Shown here piece by piece: positions 6,204 through 6,226 of a stretch of DNA of 6,226 bases (positions within the stretch are counted from its first letter, which is position 1; every line of letters begins with the position of its first letter). The DNA comes from Flavobacteriales bacterium. GTDB lineage: Bacteria; Bacteroidota; Bacteroidia; Flavobacteriales; Flavobacteriaceae. The notes below the pieces were generated by a model, which saw only the letters and a list, made by a program, of their open reading frames with translations, did not search any database and was not told where the DNA came from. The stretch lies in NCBI GenBank assembly GCA_027031025.1, contig JALVEJ010000001.1, positions 1-6,226 of the forward strand. The letters are read 5' to 3'. Position numbers and translations under genes: made by a program.

Positions 6204-6226
6204 GTAAATATTCTAAAAAAAAATAA

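Overview
The window reads as chromosomal DNA from a member of the Bacteroidota, most likely of the flavobacterial type. It is AT-rich. It carries a PorV/PorQ-type outer-membrane protein and an AddB-like nuclease of the kind found in this phylum. Promoter-like sites match the Bacteroidota consensus (TAnnTTTG, with TTTG about 20 bases upstream), and no clear Shine-Dalgarno sequences precede the starts. No RNA gene, insertion sequence, CRISPR array or prophage gene was seen. No gene-free stretch reaches 300 bases.

Left part (1-1862): a divergent pair. On the minus strand, running off the left edge, is the N-terminal 261 residues of an AddB-like PD-(D/E)XK nuclease family protein, a DNA repair/recombination factor. 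On the plus strand is a six-helix YihY/BrkB-family inner-membrane protein. A 154-base region between them holds candidate promoters for each direction.

Middle part (1921-3954): three plus-strand genes for cell-envelope proteins. They are a secreted DUF2147 protein, a small N-terminally anchored protein of unknown function, and a PorV/PorQ-family outer-membrane beta-barrel. A well-formed Bacteroidota promoter precedes the first gene. The last two genes are only 28 bases apart. A pair of 12-base direct repeats lies between the first and second.

Right part (4049-6203): a compact three-gene minus-strand operon that converges on the PorV/PorQ gene. It has a perfect -7 element upstream. In transcription order it encodes a lysine/arginine-rich, helical, probably coiled-coil protein with a polybasic and aromatic tail; a cytoplasmic protein that resembles FIST sensor domains, clearest at its C-terminus; and a small roadblock/LC7-like protein. 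None has a signal peptide. A putative sensor fold, a roadblock-like protein and a scaffold-like protein together suggest an intracellular signalling or polarity module. I do not recognise it as a named system, and it is the most interesting part of the window.
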